64,000 bases of DNA from a virus. The stretch spans positions 1 to 64,000 of IMG/VR virus record IMGVR_UViG_3300021519_000007, one strand, 5' to 3'. Under the pieces are notes generated by a model. The model made no database searches. It was not told where the DNA came from and was given only the letters and a program-made list of their open reading frames with translations. Every line of letters begins with the position of its first letter. Position 1 is the stretch's first letter. Below are positions 14,989 to 24,667 of this stretch, in pieces. A program made the position numbers and the translations under genes.

Positions 14989-17027
14989 TAGTTACTTTCC
15001 CAAGTGTTTTGAGCCTTTACCTGAATGATGAGAGCATTCTCAATAGCCTGGCCGTTTTGAATATTGGCGACCGCCGGTAACTCATTGTCGTTTAGAATGA
15101 AATCGTAATCAAAATAAACTGGTGTTGAAAATGACTTTCCGTATTCCGTTACTAGTTCTATCTTGTGCCTGGGACTGTTAATATCATTGATCGGTGTTTC
15201 GTATGTCCACCTAACGTTGTCAACACCATTAGTGTTGTGGATGATCTGAAGCAGATCGCTCATTTGGATTGCTGCGCCAAAATACTGGGTTCCAAAGAAT
15301 GCCGAAACGGCGGATGCAATTTCTTTGTCCACATTCGTTTCGGTAAATCCGGGCGTATACATAACGGTAATGTACAGTTTTAGATACTTATATGTTGATG
15401 AGTGGACTAACACATCTGTCGTTATCGGCTTTGAACCCTCAATGGTCGCCTGCAACTGCTCAATAGATATATCATAATTGTAATCAATGCTGAAGTATTT
15501 GCCCTGATCTTTTACGGATTTCAGCCACTCGATTCCGTTTCTTGCTCTAACTGTTCCAGCGTACGTGCTTATGTCCCTCACAACAAAGTAGTGGGCTGGT
15601 GTTGCAACAACGGTGAAACCCTCGTCCTCATACCATCCTCCATCGACTGGACTATTGTAAGCGGTTTTTGTAAAAGCAAGACCAGTATTGGGATCCTGAT
15701 ATGTTGCTTCGTAATATGTATTGTTATCAATTTGTATTGACCCCGCCGGGATGTCTGTCATCGGTTGGTGGTACAACACGTGCAAGAAATTACCCAGAGC
15801 GGGAACATCATTCGTTGAAATTCGGATATAGTTCCCATTATATGCAATATTTGTTGGGTTATTGACAAAAGTCATCTGTGTTGACGGGAAGGCCTCCTCA
15901 CTTGTAGCGAGTTGTTTTTGCTGCCCGTTAACATAAACATCTACACAATTTGTAATCCCCATCAACCATTCGTTGCGAGACGCACGGGACAGATAGGTGT
16001 GCTCAAACAGAAAAACATTGTCATCAAAGGGAATAAAGGTTGGCGTCCCGTCAATACTGAGGGTAGTCCCCGAACCCAGCAGCGTTATATTCGGCACCGG
16101 ATTGTTTTCAATTCCCTGCGACCCTGCGCCGTTCACAAGTCTGGCTGGATTGTTAAACCCAAAATCTTTTCCAGGCCGCAGAAATGCTGCGCTTTTGCCC
16201 GACCCCTTTGTAACATAATAGTTATTAGAGTAGGTATACTTTGAATACGGAACCGAGGAAATTGAAGTCGTGTAGGCGGTGTCGCCGCTGTAGAATGGGT
16301 AAGCGATATTATCTGAAACTTTTGGTGTTTGGATATACTCTATGTACTTAGACTGAGGACCAATAACATTTGCTTTTGTCACTGCTGGATGAGACAAAGA
16401 CAACGCCAAATAGTGGTCCAGCGTACCGGATATATTTCTAAAGATTGAGTTCTGAAAACGAGCCTTTAGTCCTGCGTCTGTTTCTGTGTCCACGCCCCCT
16501 AGTGTCTGGACCTCATTGGTTATTGAGGTAACGCCGGGCATGTTGATCGTGCTTGTTATTGCGTTGATTGCGCCAACCGGAACATTGCCTATTGTACCTG
16601 TTGTTGTGCATTCAACACGGACAAGCGCCCTGGTGTCTGCAGCATTTAGCGTGACTGTTTCGGTTGCAACAAAGATAAGCCCAGGTACTGAACCCGTTGC
16701 AGAGGTGGCGAATTGGGCTCCCTTTGGGACTGTTGTGCTGTAAGCGGCAGTGTTGGGTCTTGAGACTGTGACAATGCCCGTTGCTCTTGCCCCAAGTTGT
16801 CTACCAAACCCAAATAGGGAGATGAACGAGTCTAGTCTTGTGCCGGACAATTCATCAAGATACAGTTGCCCAGACAAAACATCAATGTCAACAGACGCAG
16901 CAGCAATTGATTCGGCAACTGCCTCAACAATCTTACGCTCTGGTGTACCGACCTCAAGAGACATGTTCGGATCAATGAGTCGAGCCTGTGTGATTATACT
17001 TTGTGTTATTTCGTTTACTGTTGCCAT
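14988..17027 (-). CDS. Baseplate J-like wedge protein
   Basis: A 679-residue protein. The N-terminal half carries classic baseplate J features: VGTPERKIVEAVAESIAAASVDID, LDELSGTRLDSFISLFGFGR, then ATGIVTVSRPNTAAYSTTVPKG and TGTIGNVPVGAINAITSTI, followed by GGVDTETDAGLKARFQNSI. In contractile tails J-like proteins (T4 gp6 equivalents) form the wedge ring that opens when the sheath contracts. It is longer than P2 gpJ (about 300 residues) and similar in size to T4 gp6 (660), with a C-terminal ~320 residues for wedge dimer contacts. It sits directly after the gp25-like gene, the usual order. Confidence 0.9.
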   Translation of the reverse strand: MATVNEITQSIITQARLIDPNMSLEVGTPERKIVEAVAESIAAASVDIDVLSGQLYLDELSGTRLDSFISLFGFGRQLGARATGIVTVSRPNTAAYSTTVPKGAQFATSATGSVPGLIFVATETVTLNAADTRALVRVECTTTGTIGNVPVGAINAITSTINMPGVTSITNEVQTLGGVDTETDAGLKARFQNSIFRNISGTLDHYLALSLSHPAVTKANVIGPQSKYIEYIQTPKVSDNIAYPFYSGDTAYTTSISSVPYSKYTYSNNYYVTKGSGKSAAFLRPGKDFGFNNPARLVNGAGSQGIENNPVPNITLLGSGTTLSIDGTPTFIPFDDNVFLFEHTYLSRASRNEWLMGITNCVDVYVNGQQKQLATSEEAFPSTQMTFVNNPTNIAYNGNYIRISTNDVPALGNFLHVLYHQPMTDIPAGSIQIDNNTYYEATYQDPNTGLAFTKTAYNSPVDGGWYEDEGFTVVATPAHYFVVRDISTYAGTVRARNGIEWLKSVKDQGKYFSIDYNYDISIEQLQATIEGSKPITTDVLVHSSTYKYLKLYITVMYTPGFTETNVDKEIASAVSAFFGTQYFGAAIQMSDLLQIIHNTNGVDNVRWTYETPINDINSPRHKIELVTEYGKSFSTPVYFDYDFILNDNELPAVANIQNGQAIENALIIQVKAQNTWESN

Positions 17028-17028
17028 A

Positions 17029-17490
17029 TTAGCCGACCGGTTGTGTAATTGACACTGTGTTGCCGTTTCTCATTACCAGATTTACCTGCATCACAAGTTT
17101 TGTATTAAATCTTTTGTTTGTTATTGAGCCTATTGATTCTATTATTTCCGAATCAGATACTGTTGATCTCCCGAATGTTGCTATGTCAGAATTCACTCTT
17201 GTGTTTTGTTTATCTATGAACGACTGAACAACTCTGACTATTTCTTCTTCTATCTTATATACGGACAATGAATCTTTTCCAATGTACGAATCGATTGGGG
17301 TACCGTCCGGCAGCGTGCCGCCATCGAGAAGCGATCCGTACTCAGGGTGCATTGTGTCTGTCCCCATCGGCTCAAGAAGTCCATTTTTGAGATCTTGAAA
17401 TGTCTTATTCTTCCCAGTAACAATGGCAGCCCCGGACTTGCTTGAGACAAATGTTAAATCGCCAGCCTTAATATCAAAACTCCAACTCAT
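17029..17490 (-). CDS. Baseplate wedge protein, gp25/W-like
   Basis: A 153-residue protein starting in an ATGA overlap with the spike-like gene (17490-17487). It has the gp25-type layout: GKNKTFQDLKNGLLEPMGTD, HPEYGSLL, then a helix IEEEIVRVVQSFIDKQN and a C-terminal strand (LVMQVNLVMRNGNTVSI). These proteins nucleate the sheath on the baseplate in T4 (gp25), P2 (W) and type VI systems (TssE). The expected EPR-type core is represented here by LEPMGTD, which is slightly divergent. Order before the J-like gene supports the call. Confidence 0.85.
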   Translation of the reverse strand: MSWSFDIKAGDLTFVSSKSGAAIVTGKNKTFQDLKNGLLEPMGTDTMHPEYGSLLDGGTLPDGTPIDSYIGKDSLSVYKIEEEIVRVVQSFIDKQNTRVNSDIATFGRSTVSDSEIIESIGSITNKRFNTKLVMQVNLVMRNGNTVSITQPVG

Positions 17491-18023
17491 TTAACAGGCA
17501 CCCTTGAGTAATAGACAACAACTTTTCCGACCGATAGAGATTCGCTAAATAAAAGCGTTTGCTCTCTTATTATGATCTTGGAAGGGGGAATCAATAAGCC
17601 GTTGTTAAAAACCTGGATTGTGTCCGATACGGGTATTCCCGAAAGAAGTGTTTCGGTTGTGGGGGAAACGATGTCAAACTCCTGATGAGTCGGCACGCCT
17701 ATGGGCATGTTGTTTATAAAAACGTGGTCGCCACTTATGTTTACGTTGCTTGCAGCAGCAATTACAATGTCCCCCTCTTTGGGATACGCGCTTCCATAAA
17801 GGTCGGTTCGGGCAACAACTCCCTCGAAGTACCAGTTTGTTGAATCCTGTCGTCTTACAATCCAATACTCGCCAGTCTTTGGTATGCGATAGAAACCATT
17901 ACTAATCGGCATCTTTATAGCGAATCGTCCACCGTCTTTAGAACTACAATGAACCTCATTCGTATCAATATCAACGGTGTCTATTCTTATAACTTGTGTG
18001 GTATTTTTTGTATTTTGGTACAT
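17487..18023 (-). CDS. OB-fold baseplate protein, spike candidate
   Basis: A 178-residue protein. Residues 1-95 show the strand pattern of a small OB-fold (EVHCSSKDGGRFAIKMPI...YWIVRRQDSTNWYFEGVV), and residues 96-178 are a second beta domain with GDHVFINNMPIGVPT. In contractile tails the gene between hub and gp25 usually encodes the central spike (gp5 or V-like) with an N-terminal OB-fold, and size fits P2 gpV (211). No His-X-His iron-binding apex is visible, so the spike call is positional. It lies one base from the hub gene and overlaps the gp25-like gene. Confidence 0.6.
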   Translation of the reverse strand: MYQNTKNTTQVIRIDTVDIDTNEVHCSSKDGGRFAIKMPISNGFYRIPKTGEYWIVRRQDSTNWYFEGVVARTDLYGSAYPKEGDIVIAAASNVNISGDHVFINNMPIGVPTHQEFDIVSPTTETLLSGIPVSDTIQVFNNGLLIPPSKIIIREQTLLFSESLSVGKVVVYYSRVPVK

Positions 18024-18024
18024 T

Positions 18025-21000
18025 CTATCCTAGATTGTTAAACATAACCATGCCCGGCACCATTGTATCCGAAGATCTACTTGTGCTTGGGGAAGATAGA
18101 TATGCTGTTGTTTCGAATCCAGACGTATAGTCCCACTTGTGAATGACACCTTCGACATACATTATTATATCATGTTGTTTAAATTCCACAAGTCCCCCCG
18201 CCATCAGTTCCGGCATGAAGGTCAACTCTACACTTGTAGCCGTATGCATAGACCAGTTATATACGAACTGGTTGTATGCAGAAACAAATTCAAACCACGG
18301 GCTCCTGATCAGGGGATCGTTGTCTACTTTTGGGCGAGGCCCATAGATCTCAAAAAATCTAGCGGTTCTATCGCTGACTCCCTGAAAGTATTGAGTGTAA
18401 TCAGACCCTTGCTCGGAGGCAAGCGCTTTTGAGACCTCGTTCTGTATGTCTACGTTTTTTATTTTATTTGCAATGCCTGTTATTGACTTGGCGTCATAGA
18501 TATAGCCGCTTTTGTCCTGCTGGAAGACATCATCTATTGTGATCACACCAGTGGACAGGATCATGTCCTCCGCTTGGACTCCTCCTCCCAACGGATCAAC
18601 AGTAGCCCCGTTCACATACATGTGTGTTACAAGAGGTCCATCATCAAGAACAATATTGAAGTCGATTATCTCAATATCATCTATCTTAATATACGGCTTG
18701 CGACCAAAAACTCCAAAGCGGTCGGGATAAAAAGCACAGAACATACCATTGGGCAGGCTCATAAACTCTCTCATAGATCCCTTGCTCAACTGCATAACCG
18801 CATCCATAACCGTGCGGTCATTCATCAGGGACTTGTCTCCAACAAGAAAACGAGATCCAAAAAGATCTGTGGGGAATTGGGTAATTGTTGTAAACGCCGC
18901 GGCTGTGGCAATCATGGCTATGTCGCCCCATGTGGGCGTAATGTTTCCATTGCCCGTTGTGCCCGCGGGTGAACCATCCACTGCTGTGTTTGGAAGCCTG
19001 ACCGTCTGGCCGTTCCATTCTGGCTTGGGGTTGTCGTTGTGATTTGCAACGATAGATATCGATACCGGATTGTTTTTGAAAACGGCCGGTGACGATGTGG
19101 AATTGGAACCCAAGTGGTCTTCCTGTGAAGCGCTTGGGACTCCGTTCGGGTATTTAACAGTCCAAACATAGTTGCCCGAATCAAATGAAAATTTAATCTC
19201 TTGAGGAATACTCTGAGCGTTTGTTCCAACACTGATTGTTCCGGGACCAAGATTTCCATCAGCATCTGGAATTATGGTGCTCGTCGGCGAAACCATACCG
19301 GTATCAATAAGAAATTGAAGTAACTTTTTCCCGCCGGAGCCCTGTGCTTCGTATAATAGAAGTTGATTCTTCAGCGGCTTTACATTATCCACAAGGTGCA
19401 GATCATAATTTGAAGCGATATAAAAATACTCCGCCAATCTATTATCCCAGCCCTTATAGAATTTACTATAGACGTCATGATCAGACTTTGATATATTTGC
19501 TGTAGAGTATGCGCTTTGATTAACGGGCACAGGACCAATGAGTGACTTTATGCTCTTTAGATAATCCTCTCTTGCCTTTGCCGCGGGCTTTTTTGAGGTT
19601 CCGACATCGGGTATAGAGTCACCGGTTACAGAGAATATAATATTTTGATTACTAAATTGATCTGCATTGGATATCCCGATAGCAGAAAGCGCCTTAGGGG
19701 ATATTGTTATTGGCGCTTTATTGTTTAAAGATTTACCACTAATACTGTTGTATATATTTCCAACACCAAGATACACAACATTGCAACTTTTACTTGTATC
19801 CTTGGGGTTAAAGACGGTTACAATAGAACCGGCTGTGAGCGCCGATCCGCTAGCAAACTTATAGTTGCCGCCATCAAGGGGCGTGGCAAACATATAAAAT
19901 TGAACCTCATCATACTTAAGCGGCAGCCCCTTCACCTCGGGGATATACATTTTGGGTATTGTGGGTGCAGATGATTGATAAACAATCGCCGGTGATAGGT
20001 AAAGGCCTCCAGCATCTATCTTCGTTGAGTCATTAGACACAGGATCCGTCTTTTTACCGTCGGCCCCGATCTTTATTGCGTCAGAGGGCGACTGCACAGC
20101 AGGGCCAGAAAAAAGTGCTTCCCAGGTCACATTAAGGGGATTGACATTATCTGCGACCTCTGATGCGGTTAGGATATCGATAGACTTAACATTGTCAAGA
20201 CTCTGATTTGTTCTTACGTCATTAAGTATGCTCTGGACCGTAGATGTATTGACTGCATTGTGGCAGGCATCAAGTATCTGGCTGTAGAATCTCTCCTTGC
20301 CGTAGCCGTACGCTAGCGTTTGGGCCACCTGCTCTGCCATACCCGAGGACAGATCAGGAGTGCCGGGTGCCGGTCTAGAGGCGGTCGATGTCTTTACAAT
20401 ATTATAGAAGTTGTTGCAGAATGTTGTTACCTGTGTGCTGATGCTTTCCGAAGTATTCTGCTTCAGGCCGTCAAGCGCATTGCCGGGGTTTGCAAAAAGC
20501 CCCTTTCCGTGAGATGGGTAACGATCATCTGTTCCGTTGTAGTTTTTATCTATGCCGCTCATAACAAGCGCGGCAAGAAGAACCTGAGCCTCTGTCGGCT
20601 TTGTCGTCTTTGAGTATTTAGAAAGAGCGTTTATAATATCTTTGATGTCGCCAATTTGCGTTGTTGCCGCAAGACCCGTGGGAAACTTTGACGAGAGGGC
20701 GGATGCCGCTTGATCAGTGGTCGTTACGTTAGCCGTCAAGAAGTCCCGCATCGCTGGGATTAAAGAGTTTTCTGCGGATTTTGATTCCCCGACCCTTTTC
20801 AAATATGTTTGAATCAGTGAGTTTGGAAGTTCGTTAGGAATGTCTCCAACTATAACTTCGGAATGATCCAGACCAGCGATTTCCTGGAGAAAATCCTGAA
20901 GCATCTGTCCCATGCCACCATCGTTGCCCTTTCCTCCACTCTCTGAGAGGGTGTCACCAACAGCGTATGGATTGTAGAAAGAACTGTAGTTTTGGTTATC

Positions 21001-21417
21001 ACCCTGCCCGTACCACCCCTTGCTTCGCATCCAGTTGACAAACCCGACACCAGGATCGTAGTACGAATAAAGAAGACGCTTAAGAGTGCATGACGCTTTT
21101 ATTTCAATCTGATTTGGGTAGGCTTGAAAATACGGAACACTATCTATAAACCCCGTAAAAACCTGGATTGGGTTATCCTTATACTTCTGCAACCAGATGG
21201 TGACCCCGTCCATCGGCAAAAATTTTGGGTCAAATCTACCAGTATAGTACCAGTCATCATTCCTAATACTGATGGACGCGCTAGATGTCTTGTTCGTCAC
21301 ACGTTCTACTGAACCACTCACAATGTCATTAGAGACATCTATTACAGCGCCCGTTTTCCTAGAGTAGATAAAAGCATACACTTTCGGAGAATATACTAGA
21401 CGTTTGATATCACTCAT
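18025..21417 (-). CDS. Baseplate hub protein with large internal insertion
   Basis: A 1130-residue protein. The N-terminal ~130 residues (VYAFIYSRKTGAVIDVSNDIVSGSVERV..., SISIRNDDWYY..., PMDGVTIWLQKYKDNPIQVFTGFI) resemble the first tube-like domain of gpD/gp27-type hubs. The C-terminal ~270 residues (FYPDRFGVFGRKPYIKIDDIEIIDFNI ... GGLVEFKQHDIIMYVEGVIHKWDY) resemble the second. Between them lie about 650 extra residues, partly helical (residues 180-440) and partly beta, with no recognised enzymatic motif. Typical hubs are about 400 residues, so this one carries a major insertion that could form an extra ring or a peptidoglycan-facing module. Position between lysin-like and spike-like genes supports the hub role. 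Confidence 0.75.
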   Translation of the reverse strand: MSDIKRLVYSPKVYAFIYSRKTGAVIDVSNDIVSGSVERVTNKTSSASISIRNDDWYYTGRFDPKFLPMDGVTIWLQKYKDNPIQVFTGFIDSVPYFQAYPNQIEIKASCTLKRLLYSYYDPGVGFVNWMRSKGWYGQGDNQNYSSFYNPYAVGDTLSESGGKGNDGGMGQMLQDFLQEIAGLDHSEVIVGDIPNELPNSLIQTYLKRVGESKSAENSLIPAMRDFLTANVTTTDQAASALSSKFPTGLAATTQIGDIKDIINALSKYSKTTKPTEAQVLLAALVMSGIDKNYNGTDDRYPSHGKGLFANPGNALDGLKQNTSESISTQVTTFCNNFYNIVKTSTASRPAPGTPDLSSGMAEQVAQTLAYGYGKERFYSQILDACHNAVNTSTVQSILNDVRTNQSLDNVKSIDILTASEVADNVNPLNVTWEALFSGPAVQSPSDAIKIGADGKKTDPVSNDSTKIDAGGLYLSPAIVYQSSAPTIPKMYIPEVKGLPLKYDEVQFYMFATPLDGGNYKFASGSALTAGSIVTVFNPKDTSKSCNVVYLGVGNIYNSISGKSLNNKAPITISPKALSAIGISNADQFSNQNIIFSVTGDSIPDVGTSKKPAAKAREDYLKSIKSLIGPVPVNQSAYSTANISKSDHDVYSKFYKGWDNRLAEYFYIASNYDLHLVDNVKPLKNQLLLYEAQGSGGKKLLQFLIDTGMVSPTSTIIPDADGNLGPGTISVGTNAQSIPQEIKFSFDSGNYVWTVKYPNGVPSASQEDHLGSNSTSSPAVFKNNPVSISIVANHNDNPKPEWNGQTVRLPNTAVDGSPAGTTGNGNITPTWGDIAMIATAAAFTTITQFPTDLFGSRFLVGDKSLMNDRTVMDAVMQLSKGSMREFMSLPNGMFCAFYPDRFGVFGRKPYIKIDDIEIIDFNIVLDDGPLVTHMYVNGATVDPLGGGVQAEDMILSTGVITIDDVFQQDKSGYIYDAKSITGIANKIKNVDIQNEVSKALASEQGSDYTQYFQGVSDRTARFFEIYGPRPKVDNDPLIRSPWFEFVSAYNQFVYNWSMHTATSVELTFMPELMAGGLVEFKQHDIIMYVEGVIHKWDYTSGFETTAYLSSPSTSRSSDTMVPGMVMFNNLG

Positions 21418-21419
21418 TG

Positions 21420-22295
21420 TTATCCCTGGTTCCCGCCTGGTCCGCCTGGTATTGCATTATAGCCGGACTCAGCCACTGGGTCTGCCGCTTTGACAGTACT
21501 AGATGTTCTTGTATCTAAAGAGTTTCTGTACCTTTTATATATTAAAGAGTTGTTGTCTGGATTCTGATCATTTGGGTTTTCCAAAACACCATCACGAACT
21601 TCTATCCCGTAAGCAACAACCGCAAACCTTAGATCCAGTTCCGGATTGAACACTCCTGTTTTATGACCGGCCCTGACATCAAGAATATATCCATCGAAAT
21701 GCATTCTCGGATAACGGTATCTAACAACTTGTTTTCCATTTCCGATACCATAGTCCCAAACTCCATGACTTCGATAGAAAGAAAGTTCTGGCAACTCAAA
21801 ACGAACAAGACTGGCAGCACCATGTATTGACGCTTGATGGTAGCCAAGGGCAAGCGAAACGAGTTGATCGTAATGATCCTGACTCGCTGTTTGCACGGTG
21901 ACCATGGCGTCGTTGTATTTAATATGCCTGGGGTAAAACGATTTACCAAAAACCGTTTGCGACTGTGCATACTCCATAGACCAGCCAATTGTTATCTGCT
22001 TGACCCACAGCCTTGCCCTTTTCTGTTCGTCATCGTCCTGACTGATTCCGGGAGTGTGATTTACAATATAGGCGTTGGTAGTGTTTTTGACAGGAGGAAA
22101 CGGTTTAGAGGGGTCGACCTTTATTGTTGGGTACTCTATGGCGGCATAGTTCCCTCTCCCTGTTGGTTTCCAACGAGGAGATTTTGTGACGACATCAATT
22201 TTGGGAGGGGTGTTGGTATCAGCAATAGGTAGTCCGCCATAAGACAAAGATGTTGCGTCGTTTCCTGAACCGCCGCCTGGTAGTTGTACAGTCAT
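21420..22295 (-). CDS. Tail-tip or hub-associated structural protein
   Basis: A 291-residue protein with a proline- and glycine-rich N-terminus (MTVQLPGGGSGN) and C-terminus (GGPGGNQG), flanking a beta core. The core (VKQITIGWSMEYAQSQTVFG ... DAMVTVQTASQDHYDQLVSL) follows the same order of strands and helix as residues 60-180 of the 782-residue lysin gene just upstream, which suggests two copies of a tail-tube-like domain. It lies between that lysin and the hub. In similar myoviruses this place holds tube-initiator or hub-adaptor proteins. No specific family can be named. Confidence 0.6.
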   Translation of the reverse strand: MTVQLPGGGSGNDATSLSYGGLPIADTNTPPKIDVVTKSPRWKPTGRGNYAAIEYPTIKVDPSKPFPPVKNTTNAYIVNHTPGISQDDDEQKRARLWVKQITIGWSMEYAQSQTVFGKSFYPRHIKYNDAMVTVQTASQDHYDQLVSLALGYHQASIHGAASLVRFELPELSFYRSHGVWDYGIGNGKQVVRYRYPRMHFDGYILDVRAGHKTGVFNPELDLRFAVVAYGIEVRDGVLENPNDQNPDNNSLIYKRYRNSLDTRTSSTVKAADPVAESGYNAIPGGPGGNQG

Positions 22296-22299
22296 TGTT

Positions 22300-24648
22300 T
22301 TATCCGATCACTGTACCATTATGGACTTTAAAAATTGCGACTGTACTAACGTGAGTTCCCTTATAGGACCCCTTAACATGAATAAGGCCACCGTCTATAT
22401 TGCCCCACGTTTTTGCTGCTACAATACTGACAAGTTGGTGCTTGATTTGATCACCAGAATAGCGCGGCTGATGGAAAAATGAGAAGTCTTCTCTGGTAAC
22501 CGAGCCCTCAGCATTCCGCATGAAAACTTCTAAATTACCAGAGTTATCAGAATAAAGATGGAACCAGCGTGATGAAGAACCATTGGGCAGGTCTATGCGC
22601 ATATCAATGCTCACGTCTTTTCCGGCGGAAACATCGACCTGAAGATGCGTTTTACCTGACACCAACACTTCAATATTTCCAATCAGATCGGGCAGGCCGC
22701 CCGTACCTCCGCCTGTACCCCCGCCCGTGCTACCGCCCTCATTATTTGTGGGGTTTCCCGTGACAGACGCATAAACCTCGGCAAGAAAATCCTCAACCAA
22801 GTGAACTGTTGGATTAACAGCGGTATCACCAATAATACCCTGGTATGGTTGATACATTGCGAAATGAACATGCGGATAACTATACGTGTGCACATACCCT
22901 AATACGTCTCCGGCCTTTACTTTTGCGCCAGGTTTTATTCCGCTGGGTAGATCTTTTTGTAGATGGGTATAAAAAAATGTTCCATACTTAGTATGAAGAT
23001 GTATGCTTGTGCCGAAGGTTTTTCCATCCGGTACTGTGTAGTTGAATTCTCCTGAGGTTGTGCCCTGTTCATCACCGTTGCCCCACCCCGTAAGCAATCC
23101 GTCTGCAACAGCAAATACCGGCGTTCCAACCGGCCTGCCTATATCGCAAGCGTAATCAGATTGCCAGTTTCCAAATCCTCTTGAGCAGTGATCGTTTACG
23201 CCACCGCCCCATTCGCCACTTTTTGGATCGGGAACGGGATAAGCAACATCACCCGATATGGCGGGGAATCCGGCAATCCCGCCAGAGCCTCCCTGTGTGC
23301 CGATTTGTATCGTCACATAGTCTGAGCCAGTGAAACCAAGTTCTTCAGCGGCCTTGTACCAAAGATCAATCTTTGCAAGGTCGCCCTTTGACCCCTTTGA
23401 TCCTCCGAATCCAACGTCTCTCTTGTAGAGGACGAGACTCTTGTTCTTGTAGGTGACTTTTACTGGGGTAAGATAGGGAAGATCACCGAGCGCATTATAG
23501 TTGTTATCGGAGCCGTTGGTTTTGTTTGTGCTAAGTTCGGCATAAGTGTACCAGTTTGCTTTTTGGTCCAGATGGTCGCCCTTGTAACCACCATCATCAT
23601 ACGTGCCGGTGTCATTGGGGCCAAAGAATGTTGCCCACACCTCTTGGCTCTGCCCATAGTTAATGGCTGTGTTTCCAGTGTCGCCCGTGGTTCCACCAGT
23701 ACCGCTACCGCCGGATGTAAAAGCAATATTGCTTCCGAACTTGCTGGTCCAAATTTCTTCTGCCGTTTTAGCGGGAGCCGCTAGCGGATTATAAACCAGA
23801 GTTGAGATATCTCCTGTCGCCCATGAAGCAATAAGAGATTTAAAGTTGGCGGCAATGGTGCCACGCTTTGCATCAGGGAACTGATTAATAAGATCTTGAA
23901 ACGGGTCAACCTTGTGCAAGATATTGTAGTTCTGAAACTTTGTTCCACTTTTTGCAGCACGTGTAGCGGCAGCAGTGTTACCCCCGAGGGAATTAATGAT
24001 CCCACCCTTGCGGCTCGATGCCGTCATTGGGGTCTTAAGAACATCAGACCATTTGTTTGATCTTGCCTGGCCAAGCGAATAGCGATCATTCTCCGAAACA
24101 ATTTCTGCGTGGATAGTCCAGGTCGGAGACACTGTGTCTTTCGACATTACAAGATCTGGTATATCCGTCACCATTATGATGAAGGACCAGCCTCTTGCGG
24201 GGTAGCCAAACTTCAAAAAACTCTGTCGTCTCTCCTTGCCAAGAGAACCCGTTGTCCAGCCAATGTATCTCTTGAAGTAATTGTATATCTCACGTTGTTT
24301 CTTATAGTTCTGGCAGTGCCCAGTGATGACCATCTTGTCAGCGTATGTTGAAAGAATCTGAACAACTTCTCCACCGTAAGTCGAAGTCCTTCTTGTATTC
24401 ATGCCATAGCCCCACGTTATTTCATCCGCACCGGTCTCAATAATAAAGCGCCCGCCAGAGTCTGCGGGAGCACCGGCCATATGAGAAATAAAATCAGTGT
24501 TGTCATTTCTATCGACATCATTTGCTGGTTCAAAGATAAGCCGGATATCAAGTTGCTCTTCAGCAATCAGTCTTCCCTGGTCATTGAATATAGGCTTAGT
24601 CGCTGCCCTGGGATTAAGGATCTCTTTTTCGTGGAAGTAGTTTTTCAT
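22300..24648 (-). CDS. Tail-associated lysin with RlpA-like and M23 peptidase domains
   Basis: A 782-residue protein. Residues 60-195 form a tail-structural domain like that of the neighbouring 291-residue protein. Residues 335-455 fit a double-psi beta barrel of the RlpA/expansin kind (WATFFGPNDTGTYDDGGYKG ... LYKRDVGFGG ... KIDLWYKAAEELGF). Residues 480-610 are a M23 (LytM) endopeptidase: H487, D502 after CDIGRPVGTPVFAVADG, THLQ (H562) and HVHFAM (H593/H595) supply the zinc and catalytic residues. The last ~140 residues are a separate beta domain behind a GGGTGGGTGG linker. Virion-borne lysins of this type open the peptidoglycan during DNA entry. It follows the tape measure gene and precedes the hub. 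Confidence 0.85.
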   Translation of the reverse strand: MKNYFHEKEILNPRAATKPIFNDQGRLIAEEQLDIRLIFEPANDVDRNDNTDFISHMAGAPADSGGRFIIETGADEITWGYGMNTRRTSTYGGEVVQILSTYADKMVITGHCQNYKKQREIYNYFKRYIGWTTGSLGKERRQSFLKFGYPARGWSFIIMVTDIPDLVMSKDTVSPTWTIHAEIVSENDRYSLGQARSNKWSDVLKTPMTASSRKGGIINSLGGNTAAATRAAKSGTKFQNYNILHKVDPFQDLINQFPDAKRGTIAANFKSLIASWATGDISTLVYNPLAAPAKTAEEIWTSKFGSNIAFTSGGSGTGGTTGDTGNTAINYGQSQEVWATFFGPNDTGTYDDGGYKGDHLDQKANWYTYAELSTNKTNGSDNNYNALGDLPYLTPVKVTYKNKSLVLYKRDVGFGGSKGSKGDLAKIDLWYKAAEELGFTGSDYVTIQIGTQGGSGGIAGFPAISGDVAYPVPDPKSGEWGGGVNDHCSRGFGNWQSDYACDIGRPVGTPVFAVADGLLTGWGNGDEQGTTSGEFNYTVPDGKTFGTSIHLHTKYGTFFYTHLQKDLPSGIKPGAKVKAGDVLGYVHTYSYPHVHFAMYQPYQGIIGDTAVNPTVHLVEDFLAEVYASVTGNPTNNEGGSTGGGTGGGTGGLPDLIGNIEVLVSGKTHLQVDVSAGKDVSIDMRIDLPNGSSSRWFHLYSDNSGNLEVFMRNAEGSVTREDFSFFHQPRYSGDQIKHQLVSIVAAKTWGNIDGGLIHVKGSYKGTHVSTVAIFKVHNGTVIG

Positions 24649-24667
24649 TTATTTAAGTTGTTGGTTC

